DNA from: Smittium mucronatum
Taxonomy: Eukaryota; Kickxellomycota; Harpellomycetes; Harpellales; Legeriomycetaceae
Assembly: GCA_001953115.1 (NCBI GenBank)
Contig: LSSL01004192.1
Location: 1 to 11,910 of the forward strand
DNA: 11,910 nt
Direction of reading: 5' to 3'
Shown: positions 1-8,047 of the stretch, piece by piece
Numbering within the stretch: the first letter of the stretch is position 1
Layout of the letters: each line of letters starts with the position of its first letter
The notes under the pieces: generated by a model
Told to the model about the DNA's origin: nothing
The model's input: the letters and a program-made list of their open reading frames with translations, nothing else
Databases searched by the model: none
Translations under genes and position numbers: made by a program

Positions 1-28
1 TGTTGGTGTTGGTGTTGGTGTTGGTGGG
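1..28. repeat. TGTTGG hexanucleotide microsatellite at the window edge
   Basis: About four tandem copies of TGTTGG run from the first base and decay into TGGGG. Read in the frame of the partial gene that follows, the tract encodes alternating Val-Gly. It starts at the window edge, so the true copy number is unknown. It is not a recognised telomere repeat and sits directly against apparent coding sequence. Confidence 0.8.
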
Positions 29-100
29 GAACGTTGGTGGTTTGAGAGAAGAAAAGCAGATGGTTCTGTTTTGACCCCAAAGCGTAAAATTACTAGCTAG
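2..100 (+). CDS. C-terminal end of an unidentified protein (partial)
   Basis: One frame stays open from the window edge to a TAG at 98-100. It encodes a Val-Gly repeat, then GERWWFERRKADGS and a basic tail ending TPKRKITS. The tail contains a lysine/arginine cluster (PKRK) that could be a nuclear localisation signal or simply a basic C-terminus. The other two forward frames close earlier, and this stretch is richer in G+C than the spacer that follows. The product is not recognised and the start lies outside the window. The gene would be convergent with det1. A donor-like GTAAAA at 85-90 leaves open that the last codons are intronic. The call rests only on composition and an open frame of 33 codons. 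Confidence 0.4.
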   Translation, partial: VGVGVGVGGERWWFERRKADGSVLTPKRKITS

Positions 101-585
101 TCAAATCTGGCCACTTTTAGTCTTTCTAAAAAATCACATGCTGGCTTTTTCTGTCTTTCTTTTGCGCGTTTTGTATTATTGGGTTGTTGGTGAATGGACC
201 AATTGGCAGAATGCTGGCTTTTTTTTTTTTAGTATTGCTCTGTTTTTATTGGTGGGTGGGTGGGGTTTAACTCGTGCTCGGCTAAAAAAAAAAAAAATTG
301 GAGTCGAGTCTTTTTTGTCCATACAGAGATCTTTCAAGTATATACCAACATTATCACAGTTGTGGGAATAGTAGCGTTTTCTTTCTTTTTTTTTTTTTAG
401 TGATTGGTTTAAAGTGTAGGGTCTCTACCGTTACTCAAAAAAAAAAAAAGCATTTATGCAGTTTCTCTTGTAGTTACAAAATATACAAAAAGTACTCTTT
501 TTTGAATCAATGAGAGAAAGAAAGACGAAATCAACCAAATTTAAAAGTATATCCATTCAACGGTTTAAAAAAATTGGTCTTTATG
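101..585. other. Convergent 3' spacer with alternating T and A homopolymers
   Basis: This 485-base stretch lies between the apparent plus-strand stop and the det1 stop. It holds runs of T12 (219-230), A14 (284-297), T13 (386-398) and A13 (437-449), and a 13-base direct repeat ATGCTGGCTTTTT at 138-150 and 211-223. Two overlapping plus-strand open frames (138-371 and 298-513) are built largely from these homopolymers and look non-coding. Both T-runs are followed directly by AG, so they resemble 3' splice sites, but no convincing downstream exon was found. The region probably contains the two facing 3' UTRs. No canonical AATAAA was seen. Confidence 0.6.
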
Positions 586-3306
586 TCACCCTCTGTAGTG
601 GATGCTCGTATATATTTGAGAATCGTACCCAAGGTCGTACCCTCCACCACTGCTCGGAAAATTAGTAGACGTGCTAATAAACAAGGGCAAGAACGGGTGT
701 GCTATGTAATGCGTGTGGAATGTGTCGTCCCGTAAATCTGTTCGTCCCATTAAACTCGTTACCAATACATCCCTGCTGTTCTCGCTAGCCGCTCTGTTCT
801 CCTCTTGCCCCATAGCCCCAACTGATCCGTTCTCCCTCGCTTCGTTTCGGTTTCCTGTCTCTGACTCAGAGTTAGAACTGTTGTAAAAGCTATTAATATT
901 GCTATAGTCTTGATTCTTCGGTGATACCATAAATACAAGCTGCCCACTAGTCCTATCGTAGAACCGCAAAGAACAATTGCTGCTAATCAGCCGGTTTCTC
1001 ACAACCGAATTCCTAATTTTGTGGTTCAATACAAATAACGAAAAGTCAAAATATGGCGATTCAACTTGGATTTGAGGCGCAAACGGCAACACATTCGCTG
1101 CCCTCTTCATTGCCTTTAGCGGGCCCCCAATCCTACCCAACGTATTTTTGCTTTCGGGAATTGAAAATATATCCGAAAAGTATTGGTCGTTTCCCACCGT
1201 AGATGTTATATTCCCCACCCACGGCTGGTGAGAGTTTGATGTCATTTTGCTATAAAACTCATTAAATTTCTCTGCAAACAATAGCCCCAGTTTTGATGAA
1301 AGATTGTCGTAAACTCCCAATACTTTTGTTTTTTCTACATCATAAAGCATGAAAGCTACCAGTGATGAAGATGCTGATCCCATCGGCAATTGTTGTCTTA
1401 TTATCACATGCGGATATATCCCAAACTTCAGCAACAACACATTTTTACTCACAAACTGGCTTTTCCATAGCAACAGATTGTCATATTTCGAAAATATCCT
1501 ATAAAATACCTGTATCGCCAGTAATCTACATTTGTTTTTTTTTTTTCAATTAAAATAACATTAAATATATTCTCACAAACTCTTCATTATTCAAATATAT
1601 TTTCATAAATTGTTCAATACGTATATTAACAGGTCCCACTTACGGGTTCTCTTGATGCAGGGCTTGTTTGTACATAAATGTAAACATCCTTTGCTTTAAA
1701 CCACTCAATATCGAGTTTGAATTGAAATTAGAACTTTGTTGCACGGGAAGAATAATGTCAAAATGCCCAAAAAAACTAATATCTCGGCTCTGTAAAAAGT
1801 TACTCACTGACCAATTATTACTCCTGTTTGGCTAAGTAAAATATCAATTCGGTTTACAAATTGTTAATTTGTTATATATATATGCATAAATTTCCATCTG
1901 ATTTAATAAGACGAGTTTTAAAATTATGAGTATAATATATATATATAGTGTGTTAGAAGAGTACATTTAAGCGAGTTAATATAAACAAACTTGCCTGAAT
2001 ATTAGAAGAAGCTGATACTCTTGTTTCCTGATAGTTTTGGTTTCCATTCAAGTTTAGCCGTCTTCTTTGTGACGATCTTTCACCAGTGACATCCGCCTCT
2101 GTGTCGCTTTCTGGGGAGATATGACTTAAAGAGTTACTGAATACTCTTCCCCTTTTACCCAGAATTTTTTTGTTTGGTCGATAATCGACATCTGATTCAT
2201 TGTCTAATTTTTCAATCAGTGTTTGATCGTCTTGAAATAAATATTGACCAATTGCTTGATTTTCAATTAGGCGACCATCGGGCTATGAGATATTTTCTAC
2301 TATTATTAATAAAAATATACACTTGTATATCTAGCGTTGAATAGATGGCTTACCAGAATCTTTAACAAATACAGTGTTTGGTACTTAATTGACAAAATAC
2401 TAAATAAATTCTCATACAGACTAAAGCCATTATGATTGTGCAGATGAATCAAATCTGCTTCAAATACTTTTTTGAATACAATCTGTAAAGTTTATAAAAT
2501 AAAATTTTTAAAAAAAGGGGGGGGGGGATACTATAAAAAAATGATTTTAGTTACATTCCCTGTTCTAATCTCTACACCAAAAAATACATAGTTTTCTAAC
2601 TGAAAAGGCCCGGATATCGAGCCCAAGGAGTCCCTGGGTGGACCTTCACACTTGCTGGATCCCGCTATTATAAACTGTTTTTTTTTTTTTAAAAAAAAAT
2701 AAAGATTATATATATATATATATATTTTAAAAAAAAAATAGAAAATAAGTTTGAAATTTACGTATTTATCTCCCTTAACAAATAAGCAGAAATCTTTGCA
2801 GAGCTTTTCCGAATCCTTAACGAAATCAGCGCCCCATAAAAGCGAGAACATGTTTGAAAATCTAATTCATTTAATAGATCTTGTTTTTTTTTTAAATGAA
2901 ATAAATATATTTGAATAAATTTTCACCTGCTACTATCTGATAGATTTTCTTGGCCAGGGTATGCTTTTTTTAGCCTGTATACATACAACCCGCGAAGATT
3001 TGCTTTGAATCCAACTAGAAACTGAAAAGAAAACCATGTGTAAATCGACCCGTTATTAATTATTTATTTATTTTTTTGCTTTGAAAGCAGTGAGCTAGTA
3101 GATTTTCAATATAAAAATACTACCTGTCCATCCGGCGAAAATCTTCTCCACAATATATCGTTTACATGGACCTTATACGTTGCTTTTTTCGGGTAAACGT
3201 ATTTGTATGCGTTTAAAATAAATCGATTCCTAGAGTTCGTGGAAGACAAACTAGATCTCCTCGTCCGTAAATATTTCTGAAGATTTCCTACATCGTTTAT
3301 CGCCAT
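586..3306 (-). CDS. det1: DET1 homolog, DDB1-CUL4 ubiquitin ligase adaptor (eight exons, 680 aa)
   Basis: Exons on the minus strand: 3124-3306, 2927-3021, 2762-2861, 2555-2674, 2354-2482, 1995-2282, 1644-1831 and 586-1525, total 2043 nt including the TGA. All junctions keep frame. DET1 joins DDB1, DDA1 and a UBE2E/COP10-type E2 partner in CUL4 ligases; in animals and plants it acts with COP1 in the nucleus to degrade transcription factors. Hallmarks match DET1 along the whole length: RRFSPDG (54-60), IIAGSS (128-133), LYENLFSILSI near 188-198, GLKQRM (349-354), LLWKSQF (386-392), LPFAPQ...SPYFDFSLF (514-532), LRFYDRTSGQLVF (554-566) and HPFLPLFIS (644-652). It is longer than the 543-550 aa plant and human proteins because of hydrophilic inserts at about 240-305 (basic, with KKILGKRGR and QRRRLN) and 572-621 (Ser/Asn/Glu-rich). 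The ATG at 3304-3306 fits the family N-terminus. Exon borders were read by eye. Confidence 0.9.
1832..1994 (-). other. GC-AG intron 6 of det1 (163 nt)
   Basis: Exon 6 ends ATTCAG and is followed by GCAAGT, the classic strong context in which GC replaces GT at a 5' splice site. The intron ends TTTTACTTAG before CCAAAC. Joining there is phase 0 and restores the DET1 frame into SRDISFFGHF and GLKQRM. Without removal, the frame runs into a TAA 14 codons on. No GT donor nearby gives an in-frame join to exon 7. It is also the longest of the nine modelled introns in the two genes. A TA-rich stretch lies in its middle. Confidence 0.75.
2511..2527. repeat. A6G11 homopolymer tract inside det1 intron 4
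   Basis: A run of A leads into eleven consecutive G on the plus strand, which is C11 followed by T on the transcribed sense strand of det1. It sits inside the 72-nt intron 4 (2483-2554), about 30 nt before the TTTACAG acceptor. In sense orientation it makes a long pyrimidine tract. Eleven G in a row is striking in so AT-rich a context and is prone to slippage or miscalling. Confidence 0.85.
2707..2725. repeat. TA dinucleotide microsatellite in det1 intron 3
   Basis: An uninterrupted TA repeat of 19 bases lies in the 87-nt intron 3 (2675-2761), flanked by A- and T-runs. It has no coding role and is likely to vary in length between strains. Confidence 0.85.
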
Positions 3307-3345
3307 CTTTTCTATGCCACAAAGTGTTGCAAAATATAAAAAAAA

Positions 3346-3627
3346 CTAGAAAAAAAAAAGCAGATTTATTATATATAAAAAAAGATATAAACTCTCTTCT
3401 GTATTGCCAATTCTATTAGCTCGTTGGTAATTCATTTGCCGCTCATATTCGACGTTGATTTGTTGGCTTATACATAATTGCACCAACATAATGCCCCAAT
3501 TCCATATTCTCGACAATATTCCTTCAATTGAATCTTGGTTTTTTTTAATTCGTCGTGAATTTGCATTTTTCTCGCACATTTTTTTTGCAAGTGGAATTCT
3601 ATTCGCATATATTTTGTCTAAGAGCAT
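3346..3627 (-). CDS. Uncharacterised 93-codon open frame upstream of det1
   Basis: An ATG at 3625-3627 opens a frame that ends at a TAG 39 nt before the det1 start codon, in the same frame as det1. The first 75 or so residues have mixed composition (LDKIYANRIPLAKK, EGILSRIWNWGIM, then an NVEYERQMNYQRANR segment). The tail is Phe/Leu/Ile-rich because it reads through T-runs. The closing TAG is also the AG of a strong T-rich acceptor (TTTTTTTTTCTAG), so the stretch may instead be det1 5' leader with an intron. No family was recognised and nothing in it resembles DET1. A spliced model in another frame (3369-3876) competes with it. Confidence 0.2.
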   Translation of the reverse strand: MLLDKIYANRIPLAKKMCEKNANSRRIKKNQDSIEGILSRIWNWGIMLVQLCISQQINVEYERQMNYQRANRIGNTEESLYLFLYIINLLFFF

Positions 3628-3876
3628 TAATTAATTTTCGCTCTAAAAATAACGATCGATAATAACATATGAAGATATCTATAAAGTAAATACTCTGTAG
3701 CTATAAATTTAAATGTGAGTGTAAACCGTTTAAATGTGGGAAAAAATTAAGTTTTTTATAAATAAAATGAAGGTTCTTACCATTTTATTGATTAAAGCCC
3801 AGAAAGTATGCCATAAGCTATAGTTTGAACGGTGATTACACTCAGGTAGCAGTGTTGAGAAAAATAGGCATTCAGG
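3369..3876 (-). other. Possible small spliced gene (three exons, 5' end undefined)
   Basis: Three protein-like pieces on the minus strand join in frame through plausible splice sites. Piece one (3781-3876) ends NYSLWHTFWALINKM before GTAAGA. Piece two (3474-3617) follows GCTCTTAG and encodes a basic helical stretch (KMQIHDELKKTKIQLKEYCR) then YGIGALCWCNY before GTATAA. Piece three (3369-3398) follows CAATACAG and encodes KRVYIFFYI, then TAA with AATAAA right behind it. Introns would be 163 and 75 nt, like those of det1. Piece one can alternatively join CTACAGAGTATT further up and give a different end at about 3605. No start or family was found. The pieces could be chance frames or a decayed gene. 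Confidence 0.2.
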
Positions 3877-4735
3877 TTATCAAAAAAAAATAAAATAATA
3901 ATAGATATATTATCTCCCAGAGATATTTTCCACTTTTTAAATATCGTAAAATTATGAAGTCAAACTCTTTACTATGATTATGAATACATTAAAAATTTCC
4001 AACAATAACTATTATACTTATTTATATTTATAAATAAATTGATTTTAACGGTAAATTTGGATTTGGATTAAACATTTTTTAATATTATCTCTTTATTTGT
4101 TTATAGGAATACTACTAAGTCTATTAAATAAAAATAATAATATTTATCAATATTTTTTCTGTTTCTGTTAGACTCCCTTTATATTTTTTTTCGAAAATCC
4201 AAAATTTTTAGATTGAAAATTTTCTCCATTCAATTCTTCTTTTTTCTGGCATATATTATCATGTTAAGTTGTGCCATTAGCAATTCAAGCCATGTCACTC
4301 TAAAAGATGTTCTATAAGAATCCCACACTATTACATGAATTTCAGTGAATTAATGTATTTATGTCGGTTATTTTATAAACCAATTTTATAAAATGGCTTC
4401 AGTCTGCAGTGTGAGTTTACAATAACCGAAACGCCTGTAAAAAATATAGTTTATATTTTTTTAAAGTAAAAATTAAATATATACCCAAACATATAAATGT
4501 CATATTCTATAAAAAGTTCGAAATTTTGCAACTATTTTGTGGTAGAGATGATAATATTTTACTGTTTTTTTGGCAAATGAGCTTCAATTGGATTAGAATT
4601 TCTTAATTTTTAAAAAAGTTATTTCTGCAAATTAATTTGTTTATTAAATAGTAGAGTTAGCGGAAATGAGACTCGAGCTATTATAAATGAACAGAAATAT
4701 AGCTAGATTCATCAAAAAAGATAGAATATAAAAGT
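3628..4735. other. AT-rich spacer between mad1 and det1
   Basis: No long gene was found here. The left end overlaps the possible small spliced gene described separately. One further minus-strand frame at 4230-4349 is open for 39 codons without an ATG at its start. It encodes a plausible stretch (VIVWDSYRTSFRVTWLELL, ending ARKKKN and TGA). On the plus strand a stop-free run lies around 4410-4605, but it has no obvious start and is rich in Lys, Ile and Phe as expected from composition. These may be exons of a decayed gene or chance. The mad1 3' UTR and the det1 promoter must lie within this interval. No TATA box or polyadenylation signal could be fixed. Confidence 0.4.
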
Positions 4736-7700
4736 CTAATTTGGGGTTTGATTTGTTCGAGGGTTTTCTTCGTATAGTTGTAGAGTGGTGGTTGCCAAGA
4801 ATGCTGGAATACTTCCTTGTTCAGAAACCCAATACCGAATATCTGCTTGTACACTATTCAAATAATCCTTGTTTCCCCCACCTAGAAGTTCAATGGTCCC
4901 TTTGTTATGTGGATTAGAGCTAAAGAGAAAAGAGTTCATGTTACTTTCTGCGTAAATAGATGTTAACCTGACTCTGCCGTTTTCCAAAAAATCCATCTGA
5001 TACCCAAGTAATGAACAAACTGCTTCTCTTAGCTCCAAAGCTTTGGCTCTCCAAACTTCCTTCAATCTTTTTATTGCTATTTTAGAATTGGCTAGTTTAT
5101 TCACTAGAGCCTCATTATCTGCTTTTAAGTTGGATATTGTTTTAAATAGTCCAGAATCAATGTTTAAAGATTGGCTGTTTTCTGAAACCTTAAGATCAGT
5201 GGAATTATCTTGAGTAGGGTTAGAAGTGGAAGGACTATCGGATTTTGAGATACCTTCATCATGATGAATTAAATTGGAGTCTTGGATTCTAGAAAGAGAA
5301 TCAAGAGCATTTTTTAGTTGCTTTAAAAGTTCAGAATTTTCATCTTTTAAATTTAAAAGATGTTCCTTTTTAATTGAGTAGTCTCTTGATGACGGGTTGT
5401 CAGCCAACATTAGAACGCGTGTGGTCAAAGGGTTGTAATCTCCAGCCCCAACCTTATATTCCAAAATGGATATATTTTTCTCAGCTTCTTCCAGACTGAG
5501 TAAAAGTTTCGAATTTTCTAAGGATAAGCTGTGAATCTCTTTGACTTTCTCTTCAAGTTGAATTTGGGCTTCATTGTACTTTAATTGTAGCTCCGAAATA
5601 GAGCTTTCATAGTTTAGCTTATTTAACGAATCATGCGTTGAAACCAGTCTATCTTTTGTTTCACTAGAAAGAAATATTTTCTTTTTTATATCCTCAATAT
5701 CCTCAGGATTCAGAGACAATTTGGATAAGTTTTCGGACTCTAATAAGTTTTCAAGTTCAAATATATGAGATCTCTGATCATTTACAAGATCTTCCAAGTT
5801 TTTTATGCGATCAGATTTAGTTTTGTCATAATTTCCTGTCATCAGATGAGATTCTTCGTATTCGTAAGAACTCAACTGGGCTCTCAGTGATTGAAATTCT
5901 CGCTCGATACTGGATTTGGATTTTTCTGCTCTAGTAACTTTGTTTGAGGATTCGAGTAATTCAGCTTCTAATTTTACGACTTTTGATTTAAACTCAGATA
6001 TTGTTTTTTGGAATTCATCGATCTGGGATTCGTAATTCATGTTTTTGGCATTAAGTAAGCCTACAATTTCATTAAGGTTGGTTAACTCATCTCTGAGATT
6101 TAGTACCAAATTCGCAGCTTGATAAGGAGATACCTCCTCAACCGAACCATCACTTTTAGCGTCGTTTTTAAATATGGAGTTCCTAAGATAAATGAAATGA
6201 AATTTTTGTATCATAGTTAGAGATTAGAGTAAAAAAAGCAAAAAATAACTGTATAAATTAATGTTTAGTACCATTCATTTTTCTCTTGAGCCAAAAGATT
6301 AAATTCAGCTTCGAGTTTAGAAAGTTCATCTCGTGATGCTTCCATTCTTTTTAACTTTGATTCCAATTCATTATTTCTTTCTTTTATAAGATTTAAGTCA
6401 TCAATTTGAAATTTCAAAGATAATGAGGAATTTCTAAGAGAGTCATTTTCTATTTTTAAGGCGTTTGATTGAGATAAGGCACTAGAGATTTCTCTTTCCA
6501 GGAGAGCAATCTGATTTTTAAGTTTCAAGATGTATGATATTGTATTTGGAATGGTTTGGGATTTTTGATCTAGATTTGAAAATTCTTTCAAATCATTTAG
6601 TATATGATCATCACTAGACAAACTAGTGTTGACATCAGAAGAGCTGAGTTTTAATTGGGATATTTTTAAAGATTTTGAGCTCATTATTTCTTGTATTGTT
6701 TCGATGATTTTTTGCCAACCTTGGCTGCTTATTAAAGCAACATCATAACCTGAGTCGGAGTTGGCTATTATTGAGCATAGTTGCTTTTCCATTAAATTCT
6801 TATAGTTCTCAACCTTAACTAGGCGTAGTTCCAGATTGCTAACTTTGTTGATAAAATTAGAACGATCATTTTCAAAGAGATTCTCCTGTTCAAATCTTAT
6901 ACTTTCTTCTTCGCTAATATGAACTTTTAGTTTTTCAATTATTTTTTCATATTTATCTTTATTATCTTGTAAAGTTTTCTCAGAAAGTTTTAAAGATTTT
7001 TCAGATTGCTTTTCTTTTTCAAAGAGCCAGTCTCGTTCATTTTCAAGATTTTGGATTTTTCTATCTTGAGATTCAATTTTGTTTTTTAAATCGGAAATTA
7101 CAGATTCGGATTCTAATTGGGATTTTTCAAGCTCGGAGGAGAGCCTTTTAATCTCATAAGAAGCTTTGTTTGACTGTTGTTTGGCCTTTTCAAGCTCGGA
7201 GATGCGTCTTGATTCCTTCAAAGAGTCATCAAGCATCTTTCTAATTGCAGAACCGGGCCGAGCTATAGAATCGATTTTTCTCTCAGAATCATTCAATTGA
7301 ACTCTCACAGGTGTTTGATGAGTAGATGAATCAAAATCAAGTTCATTACCAGAAACTTTGTTGGTATTTTTAGAAGTTTCTATTATGAAATTGTCTGAAT
7401 TATTTAAAAAAACAGCGCCAGATTCATCCTTGGGGAAATTAGAAGAAATGTGGGAATCTCCATTATTGGTTCCTTCTAAAGAACGTCTGACTAAAGGGGT
7501 TTCAAATATGGGGTTCAACAAAGGAGTCTGATTCACTAATCCATTTCTCTTATCAAAAATTGTAGTAAAGAAGCTAGGATTTTGGGAGTCAACATTTTTT
7601 ACTTTCAGTGGAGTTTGAAAATCGCTATCGGTATTAAAGGAATTCCCGTCTAGATTTTCAAACAGTCTTTTCTACATTTCTCCAAAAAAAAGAGAAAGGA

Positions 7701-8047
7701 AAAATATAAGCCGTATGCGTTAAATTGAGAAAAAAATCTATAGAAAATATTATTACCCTTTTAGAATTAGAATGATTTAAAGAAGCTGCACCGTTCATAA
7801 AATTATTGAATCTACTTCTAATTATAGTGGAGGGCGGTTTGTTAGAGTCCATGTGCGACGATCCGGTCAGGTCTTTTTTATTACTCAGTAGCTCTCTCAC
7901 TAGCCTGCTTCTCCTAGTCGAAGGCAAAGGGGTTTCTCTAGGCGCATGATTGTTAGCTTTATTGGGTTGTAAATATCTGGAAGATATCACTGTTTGGGGA
8001 TGAGGTATATTCTCTTTAGGGAAATTTTCTTTATCCTGATCATCCAT
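4736..8047 (-). CDS. mad1: MAD1 spindle assembly checkpoint protein (three exons, 1045 aa)
   Basis: Exons on the minus strand: 7757-8047, 6272-7671 and 4736-6182, total 3138 nt with the TAG. The introns (85 and 89 nt) use GTAATA...TGTAG and GTACTA...CTTAG and keep frame. MAD1 holds closed Mad2 at unattached kinetochores and templates Mad2 conversion, which blocks APC/C-Cdc20. Order of parts: a disordered N-terminus (1-240) with KEN boxes and several ETPL/QTPL sites; long coiled coil (about 245-560 and 590-810); the Mad2-interaction motif RVLMLADNP (819-827) followed by the fungal-type IKKEHLLNLKDEN; a Ser/Asn-rich linker (about 875-905); RLK (936-938, Bub1/Bub3-binding type); and the C-terminal RWD-like domain (LLGYQMDF, RLTSIYAES, GSIPAFLATTTLQL). 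It is longer than human MAD1 (718 aa), mainly at the N-terminus. An in-frame stop lies about 45 nt before the ATG, with no earlier ATG. Confidence 0.95.
5393..5419 (-). other. Mad2-interaction motif of MAD1 (RVLMLADNP)
   Basis: These codons give Arg-Val-Leu-Met-Leu-Ala-Asp-Asn-Pro. They fit the Mad2-binding consensus of a basic residue, two aliphatics, five residues and a proline, as in human MAD1 (KVLHMSLNP) and CDC20. This peptide is the segment that Mad2's safety belt closes over. Its place after the long coiled coil and before the C-terminal domain matches the family layout. Confidence 0.92.
8003..8035 (-). other. Tandem KEN boxes at the MAD1 N-terminus
   Basis: Residues 5-15 read DKENFPKENIP, so two KEN boxes with a proline two residues later (KENxP) lie five residues apart. 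The first also has the acidic residue before KEN that is common in functional KEN boxes. KEN boxes are bound by the WD40 face of Cdc20 or Cdh1. They act as degrons or, in Mad3/BubR1, as pseudosubstrate inhibitors. They are not a known conserved feature of MAD1. Their function here is inferred from the motif only. Confidence 0.7.

Noticed and set aside
1..28. The TGTTGG repeat as a telomere or subtelomere mark
   Set aside because: It is short, does not match known telomere units, and reads in frame with apparent coding sequence.
138..513. Two overlapping plus-strand open frames of 77 and 71 residues
   Set aside because: Both are dominated by Phe/Lys runs from T- and A-homopolymers, overlap in different frames, and lie in a convergent 3' spacer.
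759..947. 62-residue minus-strand frame inside det1 exon 8
   Set aside because: It is an alternative frame of the low-complexity insert of the well-supported DET1 coding sequence.
1362..1553. 63-residue plus-strand frame
   Set aside because: It is antisense to conserved DET1 codons and ends in a Phe run from the intron T-tract.
2531..2851. A single 106-residue minus-strand reading frame
   Set aside because: It reads straight through intron 3; the Lys/Ile/Tyr/Phe middle is intronic, and the true coding parts are exons 3 and 4 of det1.
3474..3617. Faint resemblance of the fragment LKEYCREYGIGAL to DUF1279/FAM210-type proteins, and of SRIWNWGIM to MOZART1
   Set aside because: The similarities cover only a few residues and do not extend, so no family name is given.
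6183..6214. An alternative MAD1 start at the ATG at 6212-6214, which would make 4736-6214 a separate gene
   Set aside because: The first 11 codons lie in the second mad1 intron; splicing from 6272 to 6182 joins both coiled-coil parts in frame through a shared Trp codon.
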